NCBI GenBank assembly: GCA_030446465.1
Contig: JAUJNI010000001.1
Span: 21,016-85,015, forward strand
DNA length: 64,000 nt
Source: Actinomycetota bacterium
GTDB lineage: Bacteria; Actinomycetota; CADDZG01; WHSQ01
Reading direction: 5' to 3'
This document shows, one piece after another, positions 51,884 through 60,019 of the stretch (positions within the stretch are counted from its first letter, which is position 1; each line of letters starts with the position of its first letter). Made by a program: the position numbers and the translations under genes. Under the pieces are notes generated by a model that did not search any database, was not told the origin of the DNA, and worked only from the letters and a program-made list of their open reading frames with translations.

Positions 51884-51974
51884 TACTGAAGATGATGATG
51901 CGGCCGAGGTGGGGGTCACCGGATTTAGTGGACGGCGTGGAGGGCTCGAGCTCCGTCTGTGAGAGCCTCGGGTC

Positions 51975-52889
51975 ATGAAGGAGCAGACCCTGTCGAACAT
52001 CGACCACCAGGCTCGCCGGTGGCCCCTCGCCGAGGTGGGCCTCATCGGGGTTGCGGCGGTGTGGGGCCTGACCTTCGTGATGGTGAAGGACGCGATCGAG
52101 ACCCTTCCCGTGATGACCTTCCTGGCCTATCGCTTTCTTGCGGCGGCTGCCCTGGTCGGTGCAGTGTGGGGACGACGAGTCAGGACTCTGTCCTCCGACG
52201 GTTGGAGGGCAGGCATCGTGATGGGGATCTTCCTGACTGCCGGTTACATCCTTCAGACCGTGGGGCTTCGCTATACGTCGGCCTCCAACGCCGGATTCAT
52301 CACGGGGATGTTCGTGGTCCTCACCCCGCTGTTCGGAGCGTTAGTGCTCCGCCAGCGCGCAGGGCGACCGGCGTGGATCGCCGGAGCGGTGTCGGCGGTT
52401 GGTCTCTTTCTATTGTCGGGAGCCGGAAGCGTTCATCTGCTTGGGGACCTCCTTGTGCTGGGGTGCGCGTGCTCGTTTGCGTGGCACATCCTCGTTACGG
52501 ACAAGGGCGTCAGCCGGCACCATTTCGGAGCACTTCTCGTGGTGCAGCTGGGGGTTTGCGGGCTGTTTTCGCTCGCCGTCGCAGCAGTTGCGGGTGACTT
52601 GGAAATTCCGCGCTCGGGCCCGGTATGGAGCGCCCTGATCGTCACGGCAGTGTTTGCGAGCGCCCTTGGCTTCTTCATTCAGACCTACGCGCAGAAGCAT
52701 GCGCCCCCGGCCAGGACCGCTCTAATCCTTGCGAGCGAGCCGGCCTTCGCCGGACTGTTCGCCTTCATCCTCGCCGGTGAGACACTCGGTCCCCTCGGCT
52801 GGACGGGGGCAGGCCTCATCCTTGCGGCGATCTTGACCGTGGAAGTGGTCCCGTACCTCAGGCCCGTTCGGCCGCTGCCCGAGCGCTAG
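51975..52889 (+). CDS. EamA/DMT-family transporter
   Basis: 304 residues with ten helices in two EamA repeats. AAVWGLTFVMVKDAIETLPVMTFLAYRFL is the first repeat (core AAVWGLTFVMVK), ASNAGFITGMFVVLTPLF the following helices, ALILASEPAFAGLFAFILAGE the second repeat. Drug/metabolite exporters, often for amino acids. Substrate unknown. 32 nt of its 3' end overlap the convergent hypothetical gene. Confidence 0.9.
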   Translation: MKEQTLSNIDHQARRWPLAEVGLIGVAAVWGLTFVMVKDAIETLPVMTFLAYRFLAAAALVGAVWGRRVRTLSSDGWRAGIVMGIFLTAGYILQTVGLRYTSASNAGFITGMFVVLTPLFGALVLRQRAGRPAWIAGAVSAVGLFLLSGAGSVHLLGDLLVLGCACSFAWHILVTDKGVSRHHFGALLVVQLGVCGLFSLAVAAVAGDLEIPRSGPVWSALIVTAVFASALGFFIQTYAQKHAPPARTALILASEPAFAGLFAFILAGETLGPLGWTGAGLILAAILTVEVVPYLRPVRPLPER

Positions 52890-53541
52890 CCTCGGGCAGA
52901 AATCGCTCTGCACCCTCCAGCAAGGGGGCGCACCTGACGAGTGCCGGCACGCGAGGAAACTCACTGAAGCCGAAGTCGACGCGGGGCTCGAGGGGGCCGA
53001 GCGATCCCAGGTCCACTCCATTCAACTTGGCGTGGCCGGAGACGACGCGGCGATAGCCGTCGACGCAATACCACTCCTTGACTCCGGATGGGCTCACTCC
53101 GTAGGCCCTCACGCCCTCTGCCCCCTGAAGCACGAAGCGACCGACCAGGCGTCTCAGCACCACGTCCTCGAACCTCACCCACGCCGGCGAGCGTCGCAGC
53201 CATCGTGGCCTCAGCGCGAAGAGACGCAGTGGCGGCCCCCCGACCAAGTTGAGCTCGAGCTCGCCGGCCTTGATCTCCACCCCGTCGTCGCCGGAGGAGA
53301 GGACTGTCATCGGCGTCACTCGGATCTCGTCGAAGGCGTAGACGCCGCCGACGAAGCGCGCCGCTTCCGGTGAGTCGGCCAACAAGATCTTCGTGCCGTC
53401 AGGGCGGGCCCACATCACATCAGTCATGGGGCCCAGGGGGCCCTTGGCCCACCGTCCCACCACAAACCTGTCTCCCGACGAGAACCCGGCCCCCGCGATG
53501 ACCCCGTCAAGCCTTACCCGCCCCCGCCGTGCTTCGAACAT
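52858..53541 (-). CDS. Conserved hypothetical protein
   Basis: 227 residues from ATG 53541. FSSGDRFVVGRWAKGPLGPMTDVMWARPDG (core GRWAKGPLGPMTDVM) reads as a conserved domain of all-beta character. No membrane helix or signal. Function unknown. It diverges at 21 bp from the start of a radical-SAM gene fragment, showing that the full radical-SAM gene once stood there. Confidence 0.75.
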   Translation of the reverse strand: MFEARRGRVRLDGVIAGAGFSSGDRFVVGRWAKGPLGPMTDVMWARPDGTKILLADSPEAARFVGGVYAFDEIRVTPMTVLSSGDDGVEIKAGELELNLVGGPPLRLFALRPRWLRRSPAWVRFEDVVLRRLVGRFVLQGAEGVRAYGVSPSGVKEWYCVDGYRRVVSGHAKLNGVDLGSLGPLEPRVDFGFSEFPRVPALVRCAPLLEGAERFLPEASARAAAERA

Positions 53542-53562
53542 GTGTTCTATGATTTCAATCCC

Positions 53563-53718
53563 ATGGCCGACCAACTGTTCGAGCTCCGTCGCAGAACCTT
53601 CGACACGCCCCACTTCCGGGGGATCACCTTCATCGAAACCGAAGCCAAGTCGATCATCAACCACGTACCCGGCAACTGCCTGCCTTTCAACTGGACGATT
53701 GATGAGCTGAGTACATGA
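53563..53718 (+). pseudogene. Truncated duplicate of the radical SAM gene 5' end
   Basis: 51 codons, then a TGA. The first 46 residues match the start of the intact gene at 54196 (LFELRRRTFDTPHFRGI versus LFELQRRSFDTPHFRGI); conservation extends to the nucleotide level with long identical runs including GTACCCGGCAACT. Homology ends just before the iron-sulfur motif, after FNWTI. Not expected to be functional. A DUF2007-like gene lies between the fragment and the intact copy. Confidence 0.85.
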
Positions 53719-53758
53719 CCGGGGACGATGTCTTTGCCTTCGTACGATGGCATAAGAG

Positions 53759-54199
53759 ATGACCGAGCGAGAGATCGAAATCTATAGAGGCACGGGTGGT
53801 GAGCTGGAGCAAGCTTTCTACGAGAATGCACTACGAGAAGCGGGCATCGACTACCTCACCAAGAGCGAAGGTGTCGCTCAACATCCGGTGAGCATCGGCC
53901 CAATGAGCTCGTTCGTCATCTTCGTCAGCCCCGAAGACGAGAGTCGCAGTCTTGAACTGGTTCGCAGCCTCCAGAAGGTCCCAATTGTGAGCGATGGGGA
54001 CGATGGAGACAACGAGGCCGCGCCAGAGTTGTTCTTCAGAAAGCGGAAGCAAACGGCGCGAGACAGGAAAGCGCTCCTGGCCTTCGGAGCGGCCTCTGCT
54101 GCTGTCAGTCTCTACTTCCTCATTCCGTACCGAGACGTGAGCGTCCTTGGGATCCTCATCCTGATCTGCTCGGCGCTCTTCTTGGCGGCCTCTCGATGA
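53759..54199 (+). CDS. DUF2007-like small membrane-associated protein
   Basis: 146 residues. EIEIYRGTGGELEQAFYENALREAGIDY opens like DUF2007 'signal-transducing' proteins (core ELEQAFYENALREAGID), with VFVSPEDESRSLELVRSL closing that domain. Two C-terminal helices (about 98-114 and 121-140) follow, separated by PYRD. Stop overlaps the radical-SAM start (ATGA). Probably joined this operon by the rearrangement that left the fragment upstream. Confidence 0.7.
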   Translation: MTEREIEIYRGTGGELEQAFYENALREAGIDYLTKSEGVAQHPVSIGPMSSFVIFVSPEDESRSLELVRSLQKVPIVSDGDDGDNEAAPELFFRKRKQTARDRKALLAFGAASAAVSLYFLIPYRDVSVLGILILICSALFLAASR

Positions 54200-55182
54200 G
54201 CGAGAAGCTCTTTGAATTGCAACGCCGGAGCTTCGATACGCCGCACTTCCGGGGCATCGAATTCATCGAGGTCGAGGCGAAATCGATCATCAACCACGTA
54301 CCCGGCAACTACCTGCCTTTCAACTGGACGATCAACCCGTATAGGGGTTGTTCTCATGCGTGCAGCTTCTGTTTCGCTCGTGTCACGCACACCTACATGG
54401 ACATGAACGCCGGCAGGGACTTCGAGAGCAAGATCGTTGTGAAGGTCAATGCTCCCGAGTTGCTCAGGAAAGAGCTTCGTGCCAAACGGTGGAAGGGCGA
54501 GCACATTGCCATGGGGACCGCCACCGATCCCTATCAGCGGGCCGAAGGGAAGTACCAAATCATGTCGCGCGTGATCACGACGCTGACCGAGTTCAGGAAT
54601 CCATTCTCGATCCTCACCAAAGGGACTCTGATACTGCGCGACCTCGAGCTCCTGATGGAGGCCGCGGACGTCACCCAAGTGTCGACGGCGTTTTCGGTTG
54701 CAACGCTGGACGAAGAGGCATGGCGCCGAAGCGAGCCCGGAACGCCTCATCCTCGAAAACGGCTGGAGGCCGTTGCCAAGCTCAACGACGCCGGCATCCC
54801 CTGCGGCGTCATGCTGGCACCGATCCTTCCGGGTATCACCGACGATCCGGCAAAGATGCGTGACGTCATCGTCGCCGCCCTCGACGCCGGAGCTACCCAC
54901 GTCTCACCGATCCTTCTTCATCTGAGGCCCGGAGTGAAAGAGGTCTACATGGAGTGGCTCCAGGACAACTATCCCGATCTCGTCCCTCGCTACACGTCCA
55001 TGTACGGAGCCAAGGCATATGCGAGCAAGGCGGATCAGAAGGCGCTGTCGGACGAGGTCGGCGGGATCATCCGCTCGGTTCCGCCCTCCCAGAGAAAGCG
55101 GGAGCCCAAACCGCGGCCCCGGTGGCAAGAAAAGGGAGGGCCGGACGCCCGCCGCGAGCCCGAGCAACTGAGCCTGATGTAG
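54196..55182 (+). CDS. Radical SAM protein (Rv2578c/SplB-like family)
   Basis: 328 residues. The iron-sulfur motif is CSHACSFC, in the CxxxCxxC form, within NPYRGCSHACSFCFAR. Other blocks: MGTATDPYQRAEGKYQIMSR, PFSILTKGTLILRD, STAFSVATLDEEAWR, GVMLAPILPGITDDP. The family includes actinobacterial Rv2578c-like proteins, distantly related to spore photoproduct lyase; substrate unknown. C-terminal tail is basic (RKREPKPRPRWQEKGG). Overlaps the DUF2007-like gene by 4 nt. Confidence 0.9.
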   Translation: MSEKLFELQRRSFDTPHFRGIEFIEVEAKSIINHVPGNYLPFNWTINPYRGCSHACSFCFARVTHTYMDMNAGRDFESKIVVKVNAPELLRKELRAKRWKGEHIAMGTATDPYQRAEGKYQIMSRVITTLTEFRNPFSILTKGTLILRDLELLMEAADVTQVSTAFSVATLDEEAWRRSEPGTPHPRKRLEAVAKLNDAGIPCGVMLAPILPGITDDPAKMRDVIVAALDAGATHVSPILLHLRPGVKEVYMEWLQDNYPDLVPRYTSMYGAKAYASKADQKALSDEVGGIIRSVPPSQRKREPKPRPRWQEKGGPDARREPEQLSLM

Positions 55183-55188
55183 CCGGAC

Positions 55189-55237
55189 CTTCTCTGTTGC
55201 ACGGTGGTCGCATAGCGCCCACGGTGCAGAAGAGAAG
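55189..55237. terminator. Convergent hairpin between radical SAM and GNAT genes
   Basis: CTTCTCTGTTGCAC (55189-55202) pairs with GTGCAGAAGAGAAG (55224-55237) at 12 of 14 positions; the interior can extend the stem. It fills the 61-bp gap between the two stops, as expected of a bidirectional terminator. No U-tract. Confidence 0.55.
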
Positions 55238-55243
55238 CGAACG

Positions 55244-55858
55244 TCATAGCTCTCGCTCATAAAGCCGGCACTCGTGCACACGTCGGAATCGCCGCCTTAT
55301 GTCATCTCTGTCTGTGCCTGTGTAGTGAGCGAACGACCTCATCACCTTGAGATGGTCCACGGTGCTACTCAATATCCCTTGAGCTTCGTCAGCCTCATCG
55401 ATGTAGACGTGGAGATATGAGTAGATCTCCGTAAACCCGCTCCGTTCATACCAAGCCTTCGTTCCGGGGTCGTCTCTGGTCCAGGCCTCGAACCGGGTAA
55501 CACTCAGATCCTTCGCCGAGGACTCAGCAGCGAGAAGTAGTTCCTTTCCAACACCCTGGCGTTGGTATTCGGGATGCACGGCAAGGTTCCATATGACTCC
55601 CCCGAGGCCCTCCGGCCGAAAGCAGATGGATCCTGGGGTCAGCTCGCCCTCCACGTCGATCAGCCCAACGATGCGTCCTCTGCTTTCGGCAACAAGCTCT
55701 ATGGAGGGGTTGTCGTAATGCGGCTTGCTTTGCAAGACGTCATCGAAATATGCGGTCTGCAAGAAAGAGAGCACCCTGCATTCCAGCCACGCCTTTTCAT
55801 CGCGACGCTCGTAGGGACGGATCATCAAGTCCATTGTTCGTCGACTCACTTCTCCCAT
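55244..55858 (-). CDS. GNAT-family N-acetyltransferase
   Basis: 204 residues; M9 or M12 are alternative starts since the fold begins MIRPYERRDEKAWLECR. Acetyl-CoA-binding signature HPEYQRQGVGKELLLAAE (R/Q-x-x-G-x-G/A), followed by GTKAWYERSGFTEIYSYL. N-terminal lobe suggests a small-molecule or protein acetyltransferase. Substrate unknown. Confidence 0.9.
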   Translation of the reverse strand: MGEVSRRTMDLMIRPYERRDEKAWLECRVLSFLQTAYFDDVLQSKPHYDNPSIELVAESRGRIVGLIDVEGELTPGSICFRPEGLGGVIWNLAVHPEYQRQGVGKELLLAAESSAKDLSVTRFEAWTRDDPGTKAWYERSGFTEIYSYLHVYIDEADEAQGILSSTVDHLKVMRSFAHYTGTDRDDIRRRFRRVHECRLYEREL

Positions 55859-55985
55859 GGATGGAGGCTAGCGCTGTGGTCTTTCCGGAGAAAGTGCCGT
55901 TTTCCGGTCGTTTCTGCGTAAGGAACCGGCTAGCGTTGGGGAGCTCAGGCATGCGGCTGCAGTCCCTCGTGTATCAATTACGACA

Positions 55986-56999
55986 GTGACCCCGAACGGT
56001 TGGACCCTCAGGCCCGTAGCGATCGACCTCCCGCTTGCCGAGCGGTTCACCATTGCGACCGAATCATGGGACGCGGCCAACAACGTCTTCGTCGAGGTCG
56101 GCTACGGGGGTGAACGAGGCGTCGGCGAGGTGTCACCAGACGCTCGTTGGGGCGAGTCACAGACCTCCGTCCTCGACGACCTCCAGGGAGTGGACCTCGG
56201 TGGCCTGGCCGGTCCCTTCGACCTGCACGGGATTCTCGGTCTGCTGCCCCCCGGCTCGGCTCGGAGCGCTCTGGACATCGCATTGCACGACCTTGCAGCG
56301 AGGCTCGCAGGGATCTCAGTCGCGGAGCTGATTGGGACTGGCGGCCGAACCCTCCCGCCCACCTCCGTCACGATTCCGATCGCGGAGGTCGACGCAATGG
56401 TTGATCGGGCGAAGAGGCTGTCGGATCACCCGGCGCTCAAGATGAAGGTCGGGTTCGAGGGTGACGTCGAGGCCGTGACCGCAGTGAGGTCCATCTATAG
56501 AGGGCGCATACGCATCGACGCCAACGAGGGCTGGTCGACCGAGCAGGCAATCGAGAGGCTGCGGGCCCTCGAGGGTCTGGACATCGAGCTGTGTGAGCAG
56601 CCGATCGTGCGGGCGCAGCTCGACGACTTGGCAGAGGTCACCAGGGGCACCTCGATCCCCATCTTTGCCGACGAAGATGCGTGCACCTCGGGCGACGTAG
56701 CGCGCCTCAGGGGCGTGGTCGACGGGGTCAATCTCAAGCTGAGGAAGACGGGCGGGATACGGGAGGCCCTGAACGCCGTCTCTGCCGCCAGGACTCTCGG
56801 CATGAGCGTCATGCTGGGTTGCGACCTCACCTCCGGGGTCGCCGCGACCGCCGAGGCGTCGATTGCATCGTTGGCCGACTACGCGGACCTCGACGGTCCC
56901 CTGCTGTTGGCTTCGGACCCTTACCCGGGGGTTCGCTACGACAAGGGCCACATGACGCTTCCGCGAGGTCCCGGCCTCGGCACCCAGGTGGAGCTGTGA
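55986..56999 (+). CDS. dgcA: Enolase-superfamily enzyme, DgcA-like (N-acetyl-D-glutamate racemase or dipeptide epimerase)
   Basis: 337 residues from GTG 55986. ALKMKVGFEGD holds the KxK catalytic lysine, IDANEGWS, ELCEQPI and FADEDA the three metal-binding acids, KLRKTGGI the second catalytic lysine. Sequence alone fits L-Ala-D/L-Glu epimerases. Its overlap (GTGA) with a DUF1611/DgcN gene instead points to the DgcN-DgcA D-glutamate pathway, where D-Glu is acetylated then racemised. Which activity dominates needs assay. Confidence 0.8.
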   Translation: MTPNGWTLRPVAIDLPLAERFTIATESWDAANNVFVEVGYGGERGVGEVSPDARWGESQTSVLDDLQGVDLGGLAGPFDLHGILGLLPPGSARSALDIALHDLAARLAGISVAELIGTGGRTLPPTSVTIPIAEVDAMVDRAKRLSDHPALKMKVGFEGDVEAVTAVRSIYRGRIRIDANEGWSTEQAIERLRALEGLDIELCEQPIVRAQLDDLAEVTRGTSIPIFADEDACTSGDVARLRGVVDGVNLKLRKTGGIREALNAVSAARTLGMSVMLGCDLTSGVAATAEASIASLADYADLDGPLLLASDPYPGVRYDKGHMTLPRGPGLGTQVEL

Positions 57000-58045
57000 G
57001 GTCGTGGCTCGTGCTTACCGACGGGTTCCTGACCGCCCGCAATGCAAAGACTGCGCACGGGGTCATCCGCTACACCTCGGATCGTATTGCTGCGATCGTG
57101 GACCGCGACCACGCGGGGTCCTCGCTCCATGCCGTCATGCCCGAGCTGGGACGAGATGCGCCGGTCGTGGCCTCGGTGCAAGAGGGTCTCCAGTACGCTC
57201 CCACTTCTCTTCTTCTTGGAGTCGCCACCCCTGGTGGCTGGATCCCCGAGCATTGGCGAGCGTGGGTGATCGAGGCGATAGAGGCGGGGCTCGAGATCGC
57301 CAACGGCCTCCACGGGTTCCTCAACGACGACCCCGAGCTGGTGCCACTCGCCACCCGCCACCAAGCGCGTTTATGGGACGTCAGGGAGCCCCCCGCCGGC
57401 ATCCCGTTGTTCTCGGGCAAGAGCCTCGAGCTCGACAAGCGAATCGTGCTGACGGTGGGCAGCGACTGCGCGGTGGGCAAGATGACCGCCGCGCTCGAAC
57501 TCGAGGCTGCCGGGCGCGCCGCCGGCCGAAGCACCGAATTCATCGCCACGGGCCAGACAGGCATCCTTATCGCGGGCCGCGGTATTGCGGTGGACCGGGT
57601 GATATCCGACTTCATCGCCGGGGCGGCAGAAAAGCTGGTGCTCGAGAGCTCTGCCGAGTCCGAGGTGCTGGTGGTCGAGGGTCAGGGGAGCCTGTGGCAT
57701 CCCGCTTACTCGGGCGTGACCTTGGGGTTGCTGCACGGGACTGCTCCTGAGGTCCTCGTCCTCTGCCACCAGGCGGGGAGGGCCGCGATCGAGGAGCCTC
57801 CCTATTCCACCCTTCCTCCTCTTCCGGAGATGATCGATGTCTACCAGTCGATGGCGGCGACCGTCCGTCCTGCGCCGGTGGCGTGCGTCGTCGTGAACTG
57901 CCGCGGCCTCGATCCCGGGCAAGCTCGCAGGACGATTGAGGAGGTCGAGGACGACACGGGTCTTCCCGCCGGCGACGTCTTTAGGGGAGACGCTCCGAAG
58001 CTGTGGCAGGCCGTGGACCGGCGTCTAGCCGAGATAGCCGGTTGA
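56996..58045 (+). CDS. dgcN: DUF1611/DgcN-family protein (D-glutamate N-acetyltransferase-like)
   Basis: 349 residues from GTG 56996, overlapping dgcA. N-terminal domain about 1-135, then a P-loop-like VLTVGSDCAVGKMTAALEL and FIATGQTGILIAGRGIAVDRVISDF; VLVVEGQGSLWHPAYSGV and VNCRGLDPG are further family blocks. DgcN-like enzymes use acetyl-CoA to make N-acetyl-D-glutamate. Operon context supports this. Confidence 0.85.
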   Translation: MRSWLVLTDGFLTARNAKTAHGVIRYTSDRIAAIVDRDHAGSSLHAVMPELGRDAPVVASVQEGLQYAPTSLLLGVATPGGWIPEHWRAWVIEAIEAGLEIANGLHGFLNDDPELVPLATRHQARLWDVREPPAGIPLFSGKSLELDKRIVLTVGSDCAVGKMTAALELEAAGRAAGRSTEFIATGQTGILIAGRGIAVDRVISDFIAGAAEKLVLESSAESEVLVVEGQGSLWHPAYSGVTLGLLHGTAPEVLVLCHQAGRAAIEEPPYSTLPPLPEMIDVYQSMAATVRPAPVACVVVNCRGLDPGQARRTIEEVEDDTGLPAGDVFRGDAPKLWQAVDRRLAEIAG

Positions 58046-58669
58046 CACGTTCTTGTAGACACTGGCAGCAAAGCGCCAGGTGGACATGCGCCCGGCGACC
58101 GCGCGCCACAGGATGATGCTCACCAGCGCGTTCACCGCGGCGAGGATCGGCGTCTCCCAGCCGACGACGAAGCGCTGCAGGATGGCATCGATCAGGAAGT
58201 AGGCGCTGGAAAAGGCGAACAGCACCGCGATCACCGCCACCACCATCGGCCCCCACACCCAGGCGACCGCAAAACGAGACTGAAGCCTCTCCGAGCACGC
58301 GGCGAGGGCATCGGCGGCGTCCTCGTAGTTCGGTCTCTCCGTGAGGGGTCGTTGCCACGGCTCCCTCAATCTCTGAATCAGCGACATGATGTTCTTGCGC
58401 TTCACCAGCGCGATCAGCGTGCACAGCGCGACCAGACCGAGCAACACGTATGCGGGCCACCCGCTCCGAAATGCCGTTGCACCCGGGCTTCCAAACCGCG
58501 ACGGGGTGATAAGGCCAATGAGCCCGAGGGCGATGACTCCTGCGAAGAAGCTTCGGACGAAAGAACGGAATGCGAAGCGGCTCTTGTCGATTCGGTCGGG
58601 CCGCGCGAGGCGGACCCACGACACTGCATCGGAATAGGCGCGTCGCCGATCGAGAGCCACCGATGCCAC
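58025..58669 (-). CDS. Four-helix membrane protein of unknown function
   Basis: 214 residues. Hydrophobic helices at about 38-57, 73-90, 138-160 and 173-190. A charged cytosolic loop (MSLIQRLREPWQRPLTERPNYEDAADALAACSERL, core RPNYEDAADALAACSER) lies between helices 2 and 3. Not recognised. Convergent overlap of 21 nt with dgcN. Confidence 0.7.
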   Translation of the reverse strand: MASVALDRRRAYSDAVSWVRLARPDRIDKSRFAFRSFVRSFFAGVIALGLIGLITPSRFGSPGATAFRSGWPAYVLLGLVALCTLIALVKRKNIMSLIQRLREPWQRPLTERPNYEDAADALAACSERLQSRFAVAWVWGPMVVAVIAVLFAFSSAYFLIDAILQRFVVGWETPILAAVNALVSIILWRAVAGRMSTWRFAASVYKNVSTGYLG

Positions 58670-58754
58670 ACTAGTGGGCTGTCTAGCAACGTGAGGCTTG
58701 TTTCGGCGAGCGTTCTGCTCACATTTCGGGGCCCCCGTCGGTTACACAAGCGAG

Positions 58755-59243
58755 ATGAATCACAGCGCAAGAGTCGTGTCCGGCACGACCTCGCTTCCCC
58801 CCTTTTGGAGGCTGGTCGAGCTACACGGCGACGAGATCCTGACTTACGCACGAAGGCTCGTGCGAGATGACGCCGAAGATGTGGCGCAGGAGGCCTTTTT
58901 GAGGGCGCTCCGTTCTTACCCGCGGGTTACCAGCGGCGACCACTTGAGGGCATGGCTGTTCCGTATCGTGACCACTGCTGCGTTCGACCACTCTCACAAG
59001 CGATCCCGCCACGGACGGATGCCCGCGGGTGAAACGCAAACGGTTGTCGACGATCCCTTTGAGCTCGAGCGCTTCAACGATCTCATCGGCGGTCTTTCTG
59101 TCTCCGCACAGGCCGCACTACGACTGCGTTTCATAGACGACCTTGGGTATGACGACATCGGCAAGAGGCTTGGCTGCACATCGGTTGCCGCGCGCCAGCG
59201 CGTCTCCACTGCAGTTAGAGCGCTGAGAAAGAGGCTGACATGA
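58755..59243 (+). CDS. ECF-type sigma factor
   Basis: 162 residues from ATG 58755. Region 2: GDEILTYARRLVRDDAEDVAQEAFLRALRSY (core DAEDVAQEAFLRAL). Region 4: AALRLRFIDDLGYDDIGKRLGCTSVAARQRVSTAVRALRK (core LGYDDIGKRLGCTS). Linked by a 4-nt overlap to an alkyltransferase gene, without an anti-sigma gene in between. Suggests a regulon connected with alkylation damage. Some sigma-plus-ogt pairs exist in actinobacteria. Confidence 0.88.
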   Translation: MNHSARVVSGTTSLPPFWRLVELHGDEILTYARRLVRDDAEDVAQEAFLRALRSYPRVTSGDHLRAWLFRIVTTAAFDHSHKRSRHGRMPAGETQTVVDDPFELERFNDLIGGLSVSAQAALRLRFIDDLGYDDIGKRLGCTSVAARQRVSTAVRALRKRLT

Positions 59244-59809
59244 TTCCCACCACCGAATGGCTCGAGCAGCTTGCCGACGCGGCGATCGATCAGGGGCTGG
59301 CCGAAGTGACCTACGCCCATGTCGACACGCCGATCGGCCGGCTCCTCGTGGCCGAGAGCGATCGAGGGGTGTGCCGCGTTGCCTTTCCCGAGGAGGGCGT
59401 AGATGAGGTGCTCCAGGAGATCGCGCAGCACCTTGGCCCCCGTGTCGTTCGTTCCGACCGAGCGACCGGGCGCATCAGGTCCCTGATCGAAGGCTACCTC
59501 CTGAGCACGACGAAGATCATCGACTACCCGGTGGACCTCAGGTTGATGCGCTCCCCCTTCAGGCGAGGCGTGCTGAAGGAGCTGACCAAGGTGACCCGAG
59601 GTGCGGTCGTCACCTACGGACAGCTCGCGGCCCGGGCGGGGCGGCCCGGCGCAGCCCGCGCAACCGGCACGGCCTGCGCGCTGAACCCCGTCCCCATTGT
59701 CGTTCCGTGTCACCGAGTGGTGCCGAGCGCAGGTGGAGTGGGCAGCTACGGCGGGGGCCCGGAGAGAAAGCGACTCCTGCTCGAGCTGGAAGGAGCCCTG
59801 ACCCCGTGA
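59240..59809 (+). CDS. ogt: Methylated-DNA-protein-cysteine methyltransferase (Ogt)
   Basis: 189 residues. Active site PVPIVVPCHRVVPSAGGVGSYGGG (core PCHRV) with acceptor cysteine, preceded by the DNA-binding helix RAVVTYGQLAARAGRPGAARATG (core TYGQLAARAGRPGAARA). Removes alkyl groups from O6-guanine. The N-terminal ~75 residues (TYAHVDTPIGRLLVAE) are the methyltransferase ribonuclease-like domain. Unusual is the translational coupling to an ECF sigma factor. Confidence 0.95.
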   Translation: MIPTTEWLEQLADAAIDQGLAEVTYAHVDTPIGRLLVAESDRGVCRVAFPEEGVDEVLQEIAQHLGPRVVRSDRATGRIRSLIEGYLLSTTKIIDYPVDLRLMRSPFRRGVLKELTKVTRGAVVTYGQLAARAGRPGAARATGTACALNPVPIVVPCHRVVPSAGGVGSYGGGPERKRLLLELEGALTP

Positions 59810-59879
59810 TGGTCCAACACCGAGACATAGGTCGCTGCGGGCGGCGGCCGTCGTTCGGCACACACAAAGGCGCGAGGAC

Positions 59880-59939
59880 GGCGGGCGTCCCGGAGCGAGG
59901 GCTGAAAAAACGGTGTGCGCGAGCGAAGGGATGCCCGCC
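59880..59939 (-). repeat. Intergenic hairpin element, copy B
   Basis: 60-nt element in the 210-bp gap between ogt and the EamA gene. Arms GGCGGGCGTCCC (59880-59891) and GGGATGCCCGCC (59928-59939) pair over 12 bp with one G-U. Read on the minus strand the interior has TTCGCTC, TTTTTTCAGCC and CTCGCTCC, matching copy A at about 31 of 37 positions, while the arms differ in sequence. The rest of the gap, 59810-59879 and 59940-60019, shows nothing definite. Confidence 0.6.
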
Positions 59940-60019
59940 GCCCGCAGCGCTAACCCACAGCGTGGCTTTGGAATCTTCGGACTTTTGGGCGGGGCGGAAT
60001 CGGAAGTGAACCCTGCCGG

